Positions 38,005 through 47,405 are shown, counted from the stretch's first letter. The stretch: 64,000 bases of DNA from Aneurinibacillus sp. Ricciae_BoGa-3 (GCF_028421645.1 NZ_CP116887.1:1552001-1616000), one strand, 5' to 3'. Notes: generated by a model not told the origin, from the sequence alone. Numbers and translations: made by a program.

Positions 38005-38986
38005 CCTTTATTCGCTTACCATGAACGAAAGCATCAAGATCTTGCGGCGAAAAAAACTGGCCGTTATTTTGCTTATCTTAGCGGTGCTTGTACCGATCTT
38101 TACATATGCTCAGTACAAAGTTACATTAAACAATCAGAAACAGATGGGTACATCGGATTGGCGTGTTCAGGTAAGGCAGCAAATTAACGATACAACAAAC
38201 CGGTTAAGCAGCGCGCGCATTCCGGAAGAATGGAAACAGATGATGCGGATACGCGTGCAACAGCTGCAGTACTACCTCGATCATAATATTAATCCCACGT
38301 CACCTAATGGGGTTACATTTATGCGCGATTTTATGGCCAACGCTGTCACGCTCTTTATTCCGCTGCTGGTCGTAATCGTCGCTTCTGATCTGGTCTCCGG
38401 AGAGTACACGAGCGGGACGATCAAAGTTCTTCTTACACGTCCGGTAATGCGGTGGAAAGTGCTGGCAAGTAAAGTCATTGCCCTGCTTTTATTCGTTTCT
38501 GTAATCGTTATTTGCACGGGGGCTATGGCCTATCTAATCTCTGGCCTTGTTTTTGGCTACGGCGGGTGGAACTATCCTGTGCTTACGGGTTTTCAATTGA
38601 AGGGTTCCGAAATGCTGACAAACACTGTACATACCGTTCCGCAATGGATGTATATTATTATGGAATACGGTTTGGCATGGTATGCCTGTTTGGCCGTCGC
38701 CTGTATCTCCTTTATGGTCTCTGTTTTAATCCGGAGTACTGCCGCAGGAATGGGGGTGATGGTGGCAGCTTTAGTAGCTGGCACCATTTTAACCAATATG
38801 GTTTCAGCGTGGGAACAGGCCAGGTACTTCTTTATGGTTAATTTAAACCTGACGGATTACCTTGCCGGGAATGTTCCGCCCATTCCGGGCATGACACTGC
38901 CCTTTTCCCTGCTTACGCTTGCCGTGTGGGCAGTGGCCGCTCTGCTGGTGGCCTTTACTGTGTTTATCCGGCGCGATGTCTTGTGA
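37997..38986 (+). CDS. ABC-2 type permease
   Basis: A 329-residue membrane protein. One N-terminal membrane segment is followed by a roughly 80-residue external or cytosolic domain, then five hydrophobic segments; the DLVSGEYTSGTIKVLL stretch is typical of ABC-2 permeases. Partner of the ATPase encoded immediately upstream (ATG inside its last codons). Confidence 0.9.
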   Translation: MSSLYSLTMNESIKILRRKKLAVILLILAVLVPIFTYAQYKVTLNNQKQMGTSDWRVQVRQQINDTTNRLSSARIPEEWKQMMRIRVQQLQYYLDHNINPTSPNGVTFMRDFMANAVTLFIPLLVVIVASDLVSGEYTSGTIKVLLTRPVMRWKVLASKVIALLLFVSVIVICTGAMAYLISGLVFGYGGWNYPVLTGFQLKGSEMLTNTVHTVPQWMYIIMEYGLAWYACLAVACISFMVSVLIRSTAAGMGVMVAALVAGTILTNMVSAWEQARYFFMVNLNLTDYLAGNVPPIPGMTLPFSLLTLAVWAVAALLVAFTVFIRRDVL

Positions 38987-38993
38987 CCATAAG

Positions 38994-39028
38994 AAAAGAG
39001 TACCGGTACTGTATCCGATACTCTTTTC
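38994..39028. terminator. Bidirectional terminator permease/deacetylase
   Basis: AAAAGAGTACCGG pairs with CCGATACTCTTTT (one mismatch) between convergent genes. Confidence 0.85.
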
Positions 39029-39034
39029 GCACGT

Positions 39035-39964
39035 TTATGATTTTGTTTTAGCAGGTTCGGCCTGTTGTTGGACTGGCTGTGTGAGCTGATCCTGTTTGCC
39101 GGGTTCAACCAGCCGTGGTTCAGGCAGGGGAGCCAGAGTATAACCTTCTTTTTTTAGATTTTGAATAATTTGCGGCAGGAGGGCAACCGTCTGCGGTTTC
39201 TCATGCATGAGGATGATGCCCCCTGGCTTAATTTCACGCGCAATGTTTGACAGAATTTTCTGTGGGTTATGCGGATATTTCCAATCTTCGCTGTCTGTTT
39301 CCCAATAGATCAAAGTTTGTTTGTTCTCCATTGCAGCAATGGATGTATTTTTATCTACAGAGCCGTATGGCGGACGAAAATAGACGATTGGCGCACCGAT
39401 TTTTTTAGAGATAAAGACTGTTGTCTCTTTTATAATGCTTTCCTGTTCGCTGAGCGGTTTGTGCTTCATTGCTGTATGGTGCATGGTATGGGTGCCGATT
39501 ACATGGCCTTCCTCAATCATCTGCCTGGCAATGGGCACATACTCATCTTTAACGTTTTCGCCTATCCAGAAGAAAGATCCTCTGATTCCGTTTTTATCTA
39601 GTATGTAGACGATCTCTTTCGTATGCTGGTTGGGGCCGTCATCAAATGTGAGGTAGGCGGTTTTAGTAGGAGCCGGCACTTTAGCAACCATCTTCCCAAG
39701 AGGGAGTACACTTTCAACAGCGGTTAGCGCTGTAAGTTTAACATTTTTTTGCGCCTCTGTTTCTGTTGCCTTGCTGCGTTCATTTGCCTGCTTTGTGCCA
39801 GGTTGGACAGTAGAGGGCTGGGCTTCGCCAGAAATCGACTGGATCAGACTGGTTGCCGAAAATACTGGGGCGCTATGTGAAAAAATTAAGTTAACCTGAA
39901 TAATGGCGCCAAGGCCAAGCAATGCAAGCCAAATGAGTGTTTTCTTCTTTTTTGGTCGGTCCAA
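39035..39964 (-). CDS. Polysaccharide deacetylase, membrane anchored
   Basis: 309 residues. A positively charged start and membrane anchor (KKKKTLIWLALLGLGAII), a polar linker, and a NodB domain with TFDDGPN (catalytic and metal Asp), GTHTMHH (metal His), RPPYG and a C-terminal GGIILMHE. It ends in a Gln/Pro/Glu-rich tail. It removes acetyl groups from peptidoglycan or other surface glycans. TTG 39964 after AGAGGGGAAAAGAC is chosen over an upstream in-frame ATG without RBS. Confidence 0.9.
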   Translation of the reverse strand: MDRPKKKKTLIWLALLGLGAIIQVNLIFSHSAPVFSATSLIQSISGEAQPSTVQPGTKQANERSKATETEAQKNVKLTALTAVESVLPLGKMVAKVPAPTKTAYLTFDDGPNQHTKEIVYILDKNGIRGSFFWIGENVKDEYVPIARQMIEEGHVIGTHTMHHTAMKHKPLSEQESIIKETTVFISKKIGAPIVYFRPPYGSVDKNTSIAAMENKQTLIYWETDSEDWKYPHNPQKILSNIAREIKPGGIILMHEKPQTVALLPQIIQNLKKEGYTLAPLPEPRLVEPGKQDQLTQPVQQQAEPAKTKS

Positions 39965-40227
39965 GTCTTTTCCCCTCTTTCTATGTAATAAACATACCCC
40001 ACATATTAGACGCCGTAAAGGAAAAATTGTTCTATTCAAAATAGGATTTTATACCGTCCAGGTGAGCCAAAATCTGTGTTAATCGAGTCAATAATAAACT
40101 TAACACCAACAGCATAGTAGTAAAACTTTTCTAGCTGAAGAGAAAAAGGTATAATGGAGGAAACGATTGTTTTTGTTTTCCCCATTTTTGCAGCCAATCT
40201 TACTTTAGTTAGGGAGGAATATGTACG

Positions 40228-40656
40228 ATGATGTCTTATGATGAATATATGAAATCAGTAATACAACCCATGCGTACTGAATTAACTTCTAACGGGTTTG
40301 AGGAAATTCGGACCCCTGAAGAGGTAGAAGCTAAATTCAAAGACATGAAAGGCACGGCCCTGGTTGTTGTGAATTCCGTGTGCGGATGTGCAGCAGGATT
40401 AGCGCGCCCTGCGGCCGTTCGTTCTCTCCAGAATGATAAAAAGCCGGATCACCTCTTTACGGTATTCGCTGGGCAGGATAAAGAAGCCACAGCAAAAGCC
40501 AGGGAATATTTTACAGGTTACCCGCCATCTTCCCCCTCCTTTGCGCTTTTAAAAGATGGCAAGCTGGTTCATATGGTCGAGAGGCATGAAATTGAGAACC
40601 GCCCGCTCGAGCAGATTGCAGCGAATCTGACAGAAGCTTTTAATAAATACTGCTAA
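40228..40656 (+). CDS. Bacilliredoxin (BrxA/BrxB, UPF0403)
   Basis: A 142-residue thioredoxin-fold protein with the unusual CGC active site (Cys52-Gly53-Cys54 in SVCGCAAG). Bacilliredoxins remove bacillithiol from S-bacillithiolated proteins after oxidative stress. The presence of the gene implies the cell makes bacillithiol. Double ATG start behind TAGGGAGGAAT. Whether it is the BrxA or BrxB paralogue cannot be decided. Confidence 0.93.
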   Translation: MMSYDEYMKSVIQPMRTELTSNGFEEIRTPEEVEAKFKDMKGTALVVVNSVCGCAAGLARPAAVRSLQNDKKPDHLFTVFAGQDKEATAKAREYFTGYPPSSPSFALLKDGKLVHMVERHEIENRPLEQIAANLTEAFNKYC

Positions 40657-40661
40657 TTCAT

Positions 40662-40713
40662 AGCCTGTAAAGCCTCCTGCATACCCAGCAGGGGGATTTA
40701 CAGGCTTTTTTCT
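40662..40713 (+). terminator. Terminator after the bacilliredoxin gene
   Basis: AGCCTGTAAA (40662-40671) pairs with TTTACAGGCT (40697-40706), with an inner CCTGC/GCAGG hairpin, followed by TTTTT. Repeat copy D follows. Confidence 0.9.
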
Positions 40714-40950
40714 ATAAGAAGGTGGAGGGACCTCCGGTCCCGAAACACCCAAGAAAACATTGTGAGGCGCATGACCGCACCTTTCTTTCCCCCTGTGGAG
40801 CGTGTGGAACAGAGGGCGAAAAATACCGGCAAAGTGTCTCCGTCATTGAGATACCCAGATGTTATTGCCGGTCTGACCGTCGTTCCACAAAGCGGCCGAA
40901 AAAACTTCTATGAGGGGAAAGGAGAGAGCGGCATGGCCCGCGATGTTTTT
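40711..40950 (+). repeat. Dispersed hairpin repeat, copy D (short form)
   Basis: A short lead-in (TCTATAAGAAGG), then GGGACCTCCGGTCCC (40727-40741) through CGCGATGTTTTT (40950). The lead-in is cut from about 75 to 16 bp and the inner module is missing. It lies between the bacilliredoxin terminator and the tRNA promoter. Confidence 0.88.
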
Positions 40951-40979
40951 GTGCGTGGTTTCAGGGAGTGAAAAAATAC

Positions 40980-41008
40980 TTGCGTAAGAGGAGATGGCAT
41001 GATAAGAT
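40980..41008 (+). promoter_or_regulatory. Probable sigma-A promoter of the tRNA operon
   Basis: TTGCGT and TAAGAT separated by exactly 17 bp, 46 bp upstream of the first tRNA. Confidence 0.6.
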
Positions 41009-41053
41009 AATTTTTGTCGCCGAGTGAAGGACCAACCGGAGCGATTCAGAAAT

Positions 41054-41147
41054 GGACAGGTGTCCGAGTTTGGCCGAAGGAGCACGATTGGAAATCGTGT
41101 AGGCGGGGTAACTCGTCTCGTGGGTTCGAATCCCACTCTGTCCGCCA
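41054..41147 (+). tRNA. tRNA-Ser (anticodon GGA)
   Basis: 94 nt including encoded CCA; long variable arm of a class II tRNA, anticodon loop TTGGAAA, T-loop GGTTCGAATCC. First of five tRNAs in one cluster. Confidence 0.95.
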
Positions 41148-41154
41148 TTATTTT

Positions 41155-41246
41155 GGAGAGTTACCCAAGAGGCTGTAAGGGGCTCCCCTGCTAAGGGAGT
41201 AGACGGGTTAAACCGTGCGAGGGTTCGAATCCCTCACTCTCCGCCA
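41155..41246 (+). tRNA. tRNA-Ser (anticodon GCT)
   Basis: 92 nt with encoded CCA, long variable arm, anticodon loop CTGCTAA, T-loop GGTTCGAATCC. Seven bases after the first tRNA-Ser. Confidence 0.95.
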
Positions 41247-41264
41247 GTTGTGTAATCATTTGAT

Positions 41265-41341
41265 GGCGGTGTAGCTCAGCTGGCTAGAGCGTACGGTTCA
41301 TACCCGTAAGGTCGGGGGTTCGATCCCCTCCGCCGCTACCA
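41265..41341 (+). tRNA. tRNA-Met (anticodon CAT), elongator type
   Basis: 77 nt with encoded CCA. D-arm GTAGCTCAGCTGG, anticodon loop TTCATAC, T-loop GGTTCGATCC. The first pair is G-U and the acceptor is not of the initiator type; close to the elongator tRNA-Met of Bacillus. Confidence 0.93.
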
Positions 41342-41384
41342 TTTTTAGAATAAGAAGACGCTTGAACACAGGTCAGGCCTATAG

Positions 41385-41458
41385 GCGGGTGTAGTTCAAT
41401 GGTAGAACATCAGCCTTCCAAGCTGAATACGTGGGTTCGATTCCCATCACCCGCTCCA
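41385..41458 (+). tRNA. tRNA-Gly (anticodon TCC)
   Basis: 74 nt with encoded CCA. Acceptor GCGGGTG with CACCCGC, anticodon loop CTTCCAA, T-loop GGTTCGATTCC. Confidence 0.95.
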
Positions 41459-41532
41459 CATAATCCACAAAAGTGAAGTAGATGCTTCGTAGCTACTTCC
41501 GAATACTTTTGCGGGGCCCGTTAAAAAATTAG

Positions 41533-41609
<77 letters not shown>

Positions 41610-41622
41610 TACACACATACAT

Positions 41623-41660
41623 AAATGCCTCCTTTCCGTATGGAAAACGGGGCATTTTTT
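41623..41660 (+). terminator. Terminator of the tRNA cluster
   Basis: AAATGCC and GGCATTT with an inner TTTCC/GGAAA hairpin, followed by six T. Confidence 0.88.
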
Positions 41661-41801
41661 CAGTTGACAAGGGATTTCGGGGTGACATGGCTCGCGAGTT
41701 TTTCTGAACTTTTGCCATCATAACTGCAACTAAATTGTAACTTGTTTCGTACTTGTATATGGAGGATACTGGTAGTAGTTGAGGAAAAGGAGTTATACAT
41801 A

Positions 41802-42431
41802 ATGACCAAAAAATATTCGCCGCGAGTACAAAGGACGAGAGATAAAATTCTTGCCTCCGCCCTTGAAATTTTTTCGGAGAAAGGATTTCAGGGAACCACC
41901 ATCCGGGAAGTTGCGCGGTTAGCCGAAGTGAATGACCTAACCGTCTACCGCCATTTTGAAAGCAAGGAGAATTTGTTCGAGGAAATGGTGACCCGCCATA
42001 CCCTGCTTGCAGATATGAACAGACATATCAAAAATTGTTTCAGCGGAAATTTAGAAGACGATGTCCGCTCGATTATTTATACGTTTACGGGGATATTAAA
42101 GAAAGAAATAAACGTGATCCGGTTAATGCTTGCAGAGTCCGGGCGCATGGAGGAAGGAAAGAAGTTTCTTGCTTCCTTTACACAGAATATTCTGCAGGGG
42201 CTTACCAATTTCTTTGAACGCTATCAATTAAGCGGACAAGTACGGGAGGGCGTTGATTGTTATGCCATAGCCGCAAGTCTATTTGGCACGGTCTTTTCCC
42301 GGCTTTATGCAGTCATCTTATACGGTGAAGTTGAAAGTTTGGATAAGGTGATGGATGATGAGGATAGGCTGCTCAATGGATGGGTTGATCTGTATGTCTC
42401 CGGCCTCCACACATTAGAGTACGTGCATTAA
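41802..42431 (+). CDS. TetR/AcrR-family transcriptional regulator
   Basis: 209 residues. The N-terminal helix-turn-helix has the family pattern IFSEKGFQGTTIREVARLAE and VYRHFESKENLFEEMV; the C-terminal ligand-binding domain is helical. ATG 41802 behind AAAAGGAG is preferred to an upstream in-frame start without RBS. The gene just downstream is a broken oxidoreductase whose 5' end was lost close to this gene's terminator, so a former target may have been destroyed. The ligand is unknown. Confidence 0.9.
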   Translation: MTKKYSPRVQRTRDKILASALEIFSEKGFQGTTIREVARLAEVNDLTVYRHFESKENLFEEMVTRHTLLADMNRHIKNCFSGNLEDDVRSIIYTFTGILKKEINVIRLMLAESGRMEEGKKFLASFTQNILQGLTNFFERYQLSGQVREGVDCYAIAASLFGTVFSRLYAVILYGEVESLDKVMDDEDRLLNGWVDLYVSGLHTLEYVH

Positions 42432-42435
42432 AAGC

Positions 42436-42466
42436 AAAGGCCTTTCCTTCAGGAAGGCCTTTTTGC
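42436..42466 (+). terminator. Terminator of the TetR gene
   Basis: AAAGGCCTTTCC and GGAAGGCCTTTTT form an imperfect hairpin with a TTCA loop and a T-run. Confidence 0.85.
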
Positions 42467-42492
42467 TGGGCATCCGGGAAAAAGAAATGTAA

Positions 42493-43869
42493 ACGTATAA
42501 TATTCTACTCATTGATAAAGGACACGATATTTTTAGACGTCACTGTCCTATTCTGCAGAAAAGGATCACCAAATGCCCACCGCCAGCCGGCCGTAAGGAT
42601 TTTAGCGGGTGTTTGCCCGCCTGCTCTATTACAAACGGTTTCGGCGGGGCTGGAGCCTATTCAGATGGGAAATTCAATATCACGACTGAATTCGGCGGCT
42701 GGCTAACAGATTATCTCGCTCCTTCTGAGGTACTTAACCTCATTCGTTATGTAGATCAAATCAACCTCAGGCATGGTGCCACTCTGGATATTACCGATCC
42801 AACCACTGCTCATGTGAAGGAAATCGAACGCAAAGGTGCTTCGGTTGGGTTAAAGCTGCTCCGCGCTAATGTGCGCCATCTTGGAACCGAGCAAAACCTG
42901 GAAATTCTCAAAAGCATCTACCAGGAACTTGAACATTGTATTACAATGAAATTTAAAACCGAAATTGCCGACATTTTAACGGAAAAGAGTAGGGATGGGC
43001 TTTCAATAATAGGAGTTGAATGCAAATCAGGACAAGCGTATTATGCCGACCATGTTGTGATTGCGCCGGGCCGTGATGGATCGGAGTGGTTTGGCAATAT
43101 GCTTAAAAGACATGGGCTTAAATTAATGAACAACCAGGTGGATGTAGGCGTTCGGGTTGAAACGTCCAACGTAGTTATGGAAGAAATCAATAAACATCTG
43201 TATGAAGGAAAGTTTATTTATAAATCCACCACGGATCAAATCATTCGCAGCTTTTGTTCGAACCCGAGCGGCCATGTAGTAATTGAGAACCACAGTGGAG
43301 TGATGACGGCTAATGGCCATGCCTACAAAGATAAAAAACTCGGCAGCGAGAATACGAACTTTGCACTGCTTGTTTCCCATATATTTACGGAGCCTTTCGA
43401 CAAGCCCAATGAATACGCAAAAGAAGTGTCGCGACGAGCAAATGATCTTTCCGGCGGTTCGGTTATCGTTCAGCGTTTTGGCGATATCATGCGAGGGCGC
43501 CGCAGCACAGAAAAAAGAATTAAGGAAGGGTTTATTGAACCTACTCTTAAAGAAGCGGTTCCAGGTGATCTGGGGCTTGTGCTTCCTTATAATACAATGA
43601 AAAGCCTGGTTGAGATGGTCGAAGCGCTTGACCATGTAACGCCTGGCCTTGCCAGTGAGCATACCCTATATTATGGGGTGGAGGCTAAGTTTTATTCAGC
43701 ACGCCCGAAATTAACGGACTGGTTTGAAACAGAAATTCATGGTTTATATGCGGGTGGCGACGGTGCTGGGATTACCCGAGGCCTTGCTCAGGCAGGCGCC
43801 TGCGGCGTTAAAATCGCACGGGGCATTTTGAGCAATACAAAAGCGATTCAGGGAAGCAGCAGAACATAG
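42493..43869 (+). pseudogene. FAD-dependent oxidoreductase missing its N-terminal FAD-binding motif
   Basis: The frame opens at 42493 after TAA, without start codon or RBS, and at once reads NILLIDKGHDIFRRHCPIL and then KCPP..CLPACSITNGFGGAGA. In this COG2509-type family these follow about 30 residues holding the GxGPAG dinucleotide-binding motif, which are absent here. The rest (to GDGAGITRGLAQAGACGVKIA) is intact to the stop at 43869. The family is thought to be flavin dehydrogenases of unclear substrate. Only 27 bp separate the break from the preceding terminator. An initiation at TTG 42613 would give a still shorter protein. Probably non-functional. Confidence 0.83.
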
Positions 43870-43937
43870 AATTTTATGAGAAAACTTCCTTTTATTAGTA
43901 TATTTTGTGGTATAATGCGAAAATAGGGGGAATGCTA

Positions 43938-44477
43938 ATGGAAGCAAAACCAACGGTGTTAATTGTAGATGACGATAAAGATATCTGTTATTTACTTGCA
44001 ACCGCGATCCAATCAGACGACATCGAAATTCTTAGTGCACACTCAAGCAAGGAAGCAATGATTTTGTTTGATAATAACCGGCCGGATCTGGTTCTCCTCG
44101 ACATTCAGCTTCCGGAAATGACAGGCATACAGGTTCTTGAGCAGATGAAAAAAATAGATAATAACTGCCAGATTATAATGGTAACCGCCTATGCAACGAT
44201 AGATACGGCGATTCAGGCTATGAAGCTTGGTGCGCTCGATTATGTCTGCAAACCTTTTAAGCTTCCTGAACTGCGTGAAACGGTACGCAATGCTATCGAA
44301 TTTCTAAAAATGAAAGAGGAAACAGCTGTTACACTTGAACAGGTGGAGCGGGCCCATATCGAAAAAGTTTTAGGGGAAGTAGACGGTAATCGACGGGTGG
44401 CTGCCGAGCGCTTGGATATTTCGCTTCGCACACTCTATTACAAAATTAAACAATATGATATACAGGCCAATCCTTAA
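43938..44477 (+). CDS. Response regulator with Fis-type DNA-binding domain
   Basis: 179 residues. Receiver domain 1-120 with phospho-acceptor Asp55 (LVLLDIQLPEMTG), acidic pair DDD at 11-13 and Lys in VCKPFKLPEL, then a Fis-like helix-turn-helix (VDGNRRVAAERLDISLRTLY, about 145-164). It lacks the sigma-54 AAA+ domain of NtrC, so it resembles the RegA/ActR type and should act on sigma-A promoters. ATG 43938 has a 7-base spacing to GGGGG. The kinase encoded downstream is the likely partner. Confidence 0.9.
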   Translation: MEAKPTVLIVDDDKDICYLLATAIQSDDIEILSAHSSKEAMILFDNNRPDLVLLDIQLPEMTGIQVLEQMKKIDNNCQIIMVTAYATIDTAIQAMKLGALDYVCKPFKLPELRETVRNAIEFLKMKEETAVTLEQVERAHIEKVLGEVDGNRRVAAERLDISLRTLYYKIKQYDIQANP

Positions 44478-44480
44478 AAT

Positions 44481-44512
44481 CCAGAAGCTAGTTACTAGAT
44501 CTGGTTTTTTTT
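44481..44512 (+). terminator. Terminator between response regulator and kinase genes
   Basis: CCAGA..CTAG-TTA-CTAG..TCTGG hairpin followed by eight T. Read-through or a separate promoter is needed for the kinase gene. Confidence 0.8.
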
Positions 44513-44576
44513 CTGCAATTCTTTTACTTTCGTCACGGCCCTCAAGGTCAAAATCACTAATTCTGGAGCAGGTAAA

Positions 44577-46505
44577 ATGATACAACTTTTGCAGAGGTGG
44601 AAAAACAACCCGATTCGATTGAAGTTTTTTAGCAGTTTTCTGGCCATTGTGTTGTTTGCCGGTATCAGCATGGCCGTGCTGAATGTACAATTGCTTCACG
44701 TCGTTGAGGACAACGAAAAAATCGTCAACCACTCCGTTCCAAAGCTTGTGACGCTACTTCAAGTAAAAAGTAATATCATGGAGCGGATTAACTTTGTGAC
44801 GCTCTATGTTACAACCGGCAATGAATCGTTTATTCATAAATTTCAGGAGGCAAGCCAAAGAGCAGCTAAAATTGAAGGGAATTTACTTCGGGATGCCTCC
44901 CCCGGTGAGCAGGGTAAGGTAAACCAGTTTGTGCAGCGAAGCCAGGATTGGGAGTTTATACTTGAAGATCGCGTCATTCCCGTCTACCAGCTTGGCAATA
45001 AAGAAGGCGCTCTCGCCCTCTTAAACAATGAAGCACAGCCTAAAGCTGCCTCGCTCATGAGTGAAATTGAGGAGCTATCGCAAGGAAAAACAAAAGAAAT
45101 CAATAGCACCAATCAGGCTACACTTGCGAATGCATGGTTTTCAGTCAGGCTCAGTTATCTGGTCATTGGCGGCACGCTTGTGCTTGCCATATTTTTTGCG
45201 CTGTTTATGTCGCAAAACATGACCGATCCGATATTATCCCTGCTAGCCGCTGTGCGAAAGATGTCTAAGGGCGATTTTTCTGCCCATGTTAAAGTGCGGC
45301 ATCAGGACGAGTTGGGAGAGCTTGGTGAAGCCTTCAACCAGATGAGTGTGAGTATTCAGGGGCTGGTAGGCGAGCTCACAAAGGCAAATATCAGGCTTAA
45401 GGATGAAACAAAGCGTGCACAGGAGTCGACCCGGTTAAAGTCTGAATTCCTGGCGAATATGTCGCATGAGCTACGCACTCCTTTAACGGGCATCATTGGC
45501 TATAGTGAACTACTGTTGGCGGATACAGGCGGCCAACTGACTGACCAGCAGAAAGATTTCGCGGGAAATATCGTGCTGGCCGGTGAACATTTGCTTACGA
45601 TGATTAACGATATACTGGATCTCTCTAAGATTGAAGCAGGCAAGTATGAAATTGAATGCAGCCCGGTCGATATTGTAGAGCTTGTTCAAGCTACAATAAA
45701 AATTATACCGGCGCAACACCATCAAATTGTTGTTCAATATGCAGAGGAACCGTCATGGGTGTATAATCTGGATGAAACCCGGATTAAACAAGTGCTTTTT
45801 AATTTGGTGAGCAATGCTATTAAGTTTAGCAATTATGGAACCAGGGTTACGATTTCGCTTCAACAAAGGGGCGGGTATGTAACCATTGAGGTCATGGACC
45901 AGGGAATAGGCATCCAGTCGGACAAACTGGATAAAATATTCGAACAATTTTATCAGAATGATGGCAGCCTTGGCAGGAAATATGAAGGAACAGGGCTGGG
46001 ACTCGCTCTTTCTAAGCAGCTGGTTGAACTGCATAATGGTATGATTACAGTGGAGAGCACGCCTGGAGAAGGAAGTGTATTTACCGTCTGGCTGCCTGGT
46101 AATGATAAAAGCGAGGAAAGGCATGCATTTACACCTGCTTCGTGCGATCGCAACCGAATGATCTTCCTATATTTACCGGGTTTAAATCAAAATATTTCCG
46201 AATTACATAATTTTATCCAAAACAAATCCATCCAAGCCGAGATATTTATGGTAAAATCAAAGGAGGATATGGTTCTTAAAATTGGAGAAAGCATACCGGA
46301 CACGGTATATTTAGCTGGCGTTGATTGCAATCAGGTTTACTTAGATTGGCTTGAAGCACTTAGGCCGTATGTCGCCGGACAGTTAATTGCCTGCTTGGGA
46401 GGTACACTGCGTCTGATTGATCGGGGGCGTGTTATGCAGCTTGCCGATGACCTTATCCCCTTAACTTTTCAGACCGGCAATTTAAAGGAGAATGGGCATG
46501 GCTAA
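44577..46505 (+). CDS. Sensor histidine kinase with HAMP and C-terminal degenerate receiver-like region
   Basis: 642 residues. Membrane segment about 17-38, a helical extracytoplasmic domain (four-helix-bundle type, about 40-180), second membrane segment about 186-210, HAMP (about 212-263), HisKA with His297 in MSHELRTP, and an HATPase domain (MDQGIGIQ, GTGLGLALSKQLVEL). After about residue 515 comes a 120-residue tail with alpha/beta character but no phospho-acceptor aspartate where a receiver would have it. The ATG follows GGAGCAGGTAAA. It overlaps the next gene by 8 bp. Confidence 0.9.
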   Translation: MIQLLQRWKNNPIRLKFFSSFLAIVLFAGISMAVLNVQLLHVVEDNEKIVNHSVPKLVTLLQVKSNIMERINFVTLYVTTGNESFIHKFQEASQRAAKIEGNLLRDASPGEQGKVNQFVQRSQDWEFILEDRVIPVYQLGNKEGALALLNNEAQPKAASLMSEIEELSQGKTKEINSTNQATLANAWFSVRLSYLVIGGTLVLAIFFALFMSQNMTDPILSLLAAVRKMSKGDFSAHVKVRHQDELGELGEAFNQMSVSIQGLVGELTKANIRLKDETKRAQESTRLKSEFLANMSHELRTPLTGIIGYSELLLADTGGQLTDQQKDFAGNIVLAGEHLLTMINDILDLSKIEAGKYEIECSPVDIVELVQATIKIIPAQHHQIVVQYAEEPSWVYNLDETRIKQVLFNLVSNAIKFSNYGTRVTISLQQRGGYVTIEVMDQGIGIQSDKLDKIFEQFYQNDGSLGRKYEGTGLGLALSKQLVELHNGMITVESTPGEGSVFTVWLPGNDKSEERHAFTPASCDRNRMIFLYLPGLNQNISELHNFIQNKSIQAEIFMVKSKEDMVLKIGESIPDTVYLAGVDCNQVYLDWLEALRPYVAGQLIACLGGTLRLIDRGRVMQLADDLIPLTFQTGNLKENGHG

Positions 46506-46869
46506 GCTTATTTTGCTAGTAGAAGATAATATGTCGAATCGGGATTTATTTATTGAGATATTGCGTATGCATCCTGAATATGAACTTCATGTAGCAGAAA
46601 GTGGCTTGCAGGCACTCGAGATGCTTGAATCGTTTCGCCCGGATTTAATCTTAATGGATATCCATATGCCGGAAATGGACGGGCTTGCCGTGACAAGGGC
46701 GATTAAATCCACCCCGGAGCTTAGTGGCATACCCATTGTTGCGTTATCAGCTCTAGCCATGAAGTCTGATATTAAATCCGCTATTGACGCCGGCTGTGTA
46801 GGGTACATAACCAAGCCAGTCCGCATAAAGAAATTTATGGATGATATTAAAACATATATAACGAATTAA
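46498..46869 (+). CDS. Single-domain response regulator
   Basis: A 123-residue stand-alone receiver of the CheY/DivK type: LVEDN at 7-11, phospho-acceptor Asp54 (LILMDIHMPEMDG), Thr/Ser switch in VALSALA and Lys in ITKPVRI. ATG 46498 (7 bases after AAGGAG) is better placed than ATG 46492. Coupled to the kinase gene, so it may act as its phospho-acceptor or feedback element; no output domain. Confidence 0.92.
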   Translation: MAKLILLVEDNMSNRDLFIEILRMHPEYELHVAESGLQALEMLESFRPDLILMDIHMPEMDGLAVTRAIKSTPELSGIPIVALSALAMKSDIKSAIDAGCVGYITKPVRIKKFMDDIKTYITN

Positions 46870-47012
46870 CGGACCTGAACGAAGAGGGCAATGAGGTTTT
46901 AAGCGGATGCTTAGGATGGTAAGTGTATGTTTAGCTATTCGGAATGCAACTTTCTCACCTTAGATGAATACATTGTAGAAGTTATACTCATTTAAGAGAA
47001 AGGGTGAAGTGT

Positions 47013-47321
47013 ATGGCTAAGTTGTCCGATGAACAAATTACGATTAGCCTTTCTAAAATTCCTGGTTGGACGCTGGAAAACCAGAACCGGACCATTAAAA
47101 GAAACATTCATTTCGCAAGTTTTCCTGAAGCGATGCAGTTCGTGCATCAGGTCGGTGAATATGCCGAAGCGGCCAACCATCATCCTGACATTGATATCCG
47201 TTACAGAGATGTGACCTTAAGACTTACAACCCATGACAGCAACGGCTTAACCGGAAAAGATTTCGCGCTGGCACAGAAAATTAACCAGGCATGCCCAACG
47301 AAGGTAGACATGCTGGACTAG
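47013..47321 (+). CDS. Pterin-4a-carbinolamine dehydratase
   Basis: 102 residues, full family length, with the active-site motif NHHPDIDIRY followed by VTLRLTTHDSNGLT. It dehydrates 4a-hydroxytetrahydropterins formed by aromatic amino acid hydroxylases. No hydroxylase is encoded nearby; in such cases the protein may have another pterin role. The start follows GAAAGGGTGAAGTGT. Confidence 0.92.
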   Translation: MAKLSDEQITISLSKIPGWTLENQNRTIKRNIHFASFPEAMQFVHQVGEYAEAANHHPDIDIRYRDVTLRLTTHDSNGLTGKDFALAQKINQACPTKVDMLD

Positions 47322-47357
47322 ATTTTGATAAAAGGCCCTAGCCGGAAATTATACGAT

Positions 47358-47405
47358 AAAGAAGTAGATAATAACGTATTGCACGTTATCCATCTACTTC
47401 TTTTT
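47358..47405 (+). terminator. Strong terminator after the pterin dehydratase gene
   Basis: AAAGAAGTAGAT and ATCTACTTCTTT extended by ATAACGT/ACGTTAT, ending in a T-run. Confidence 0.92.
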
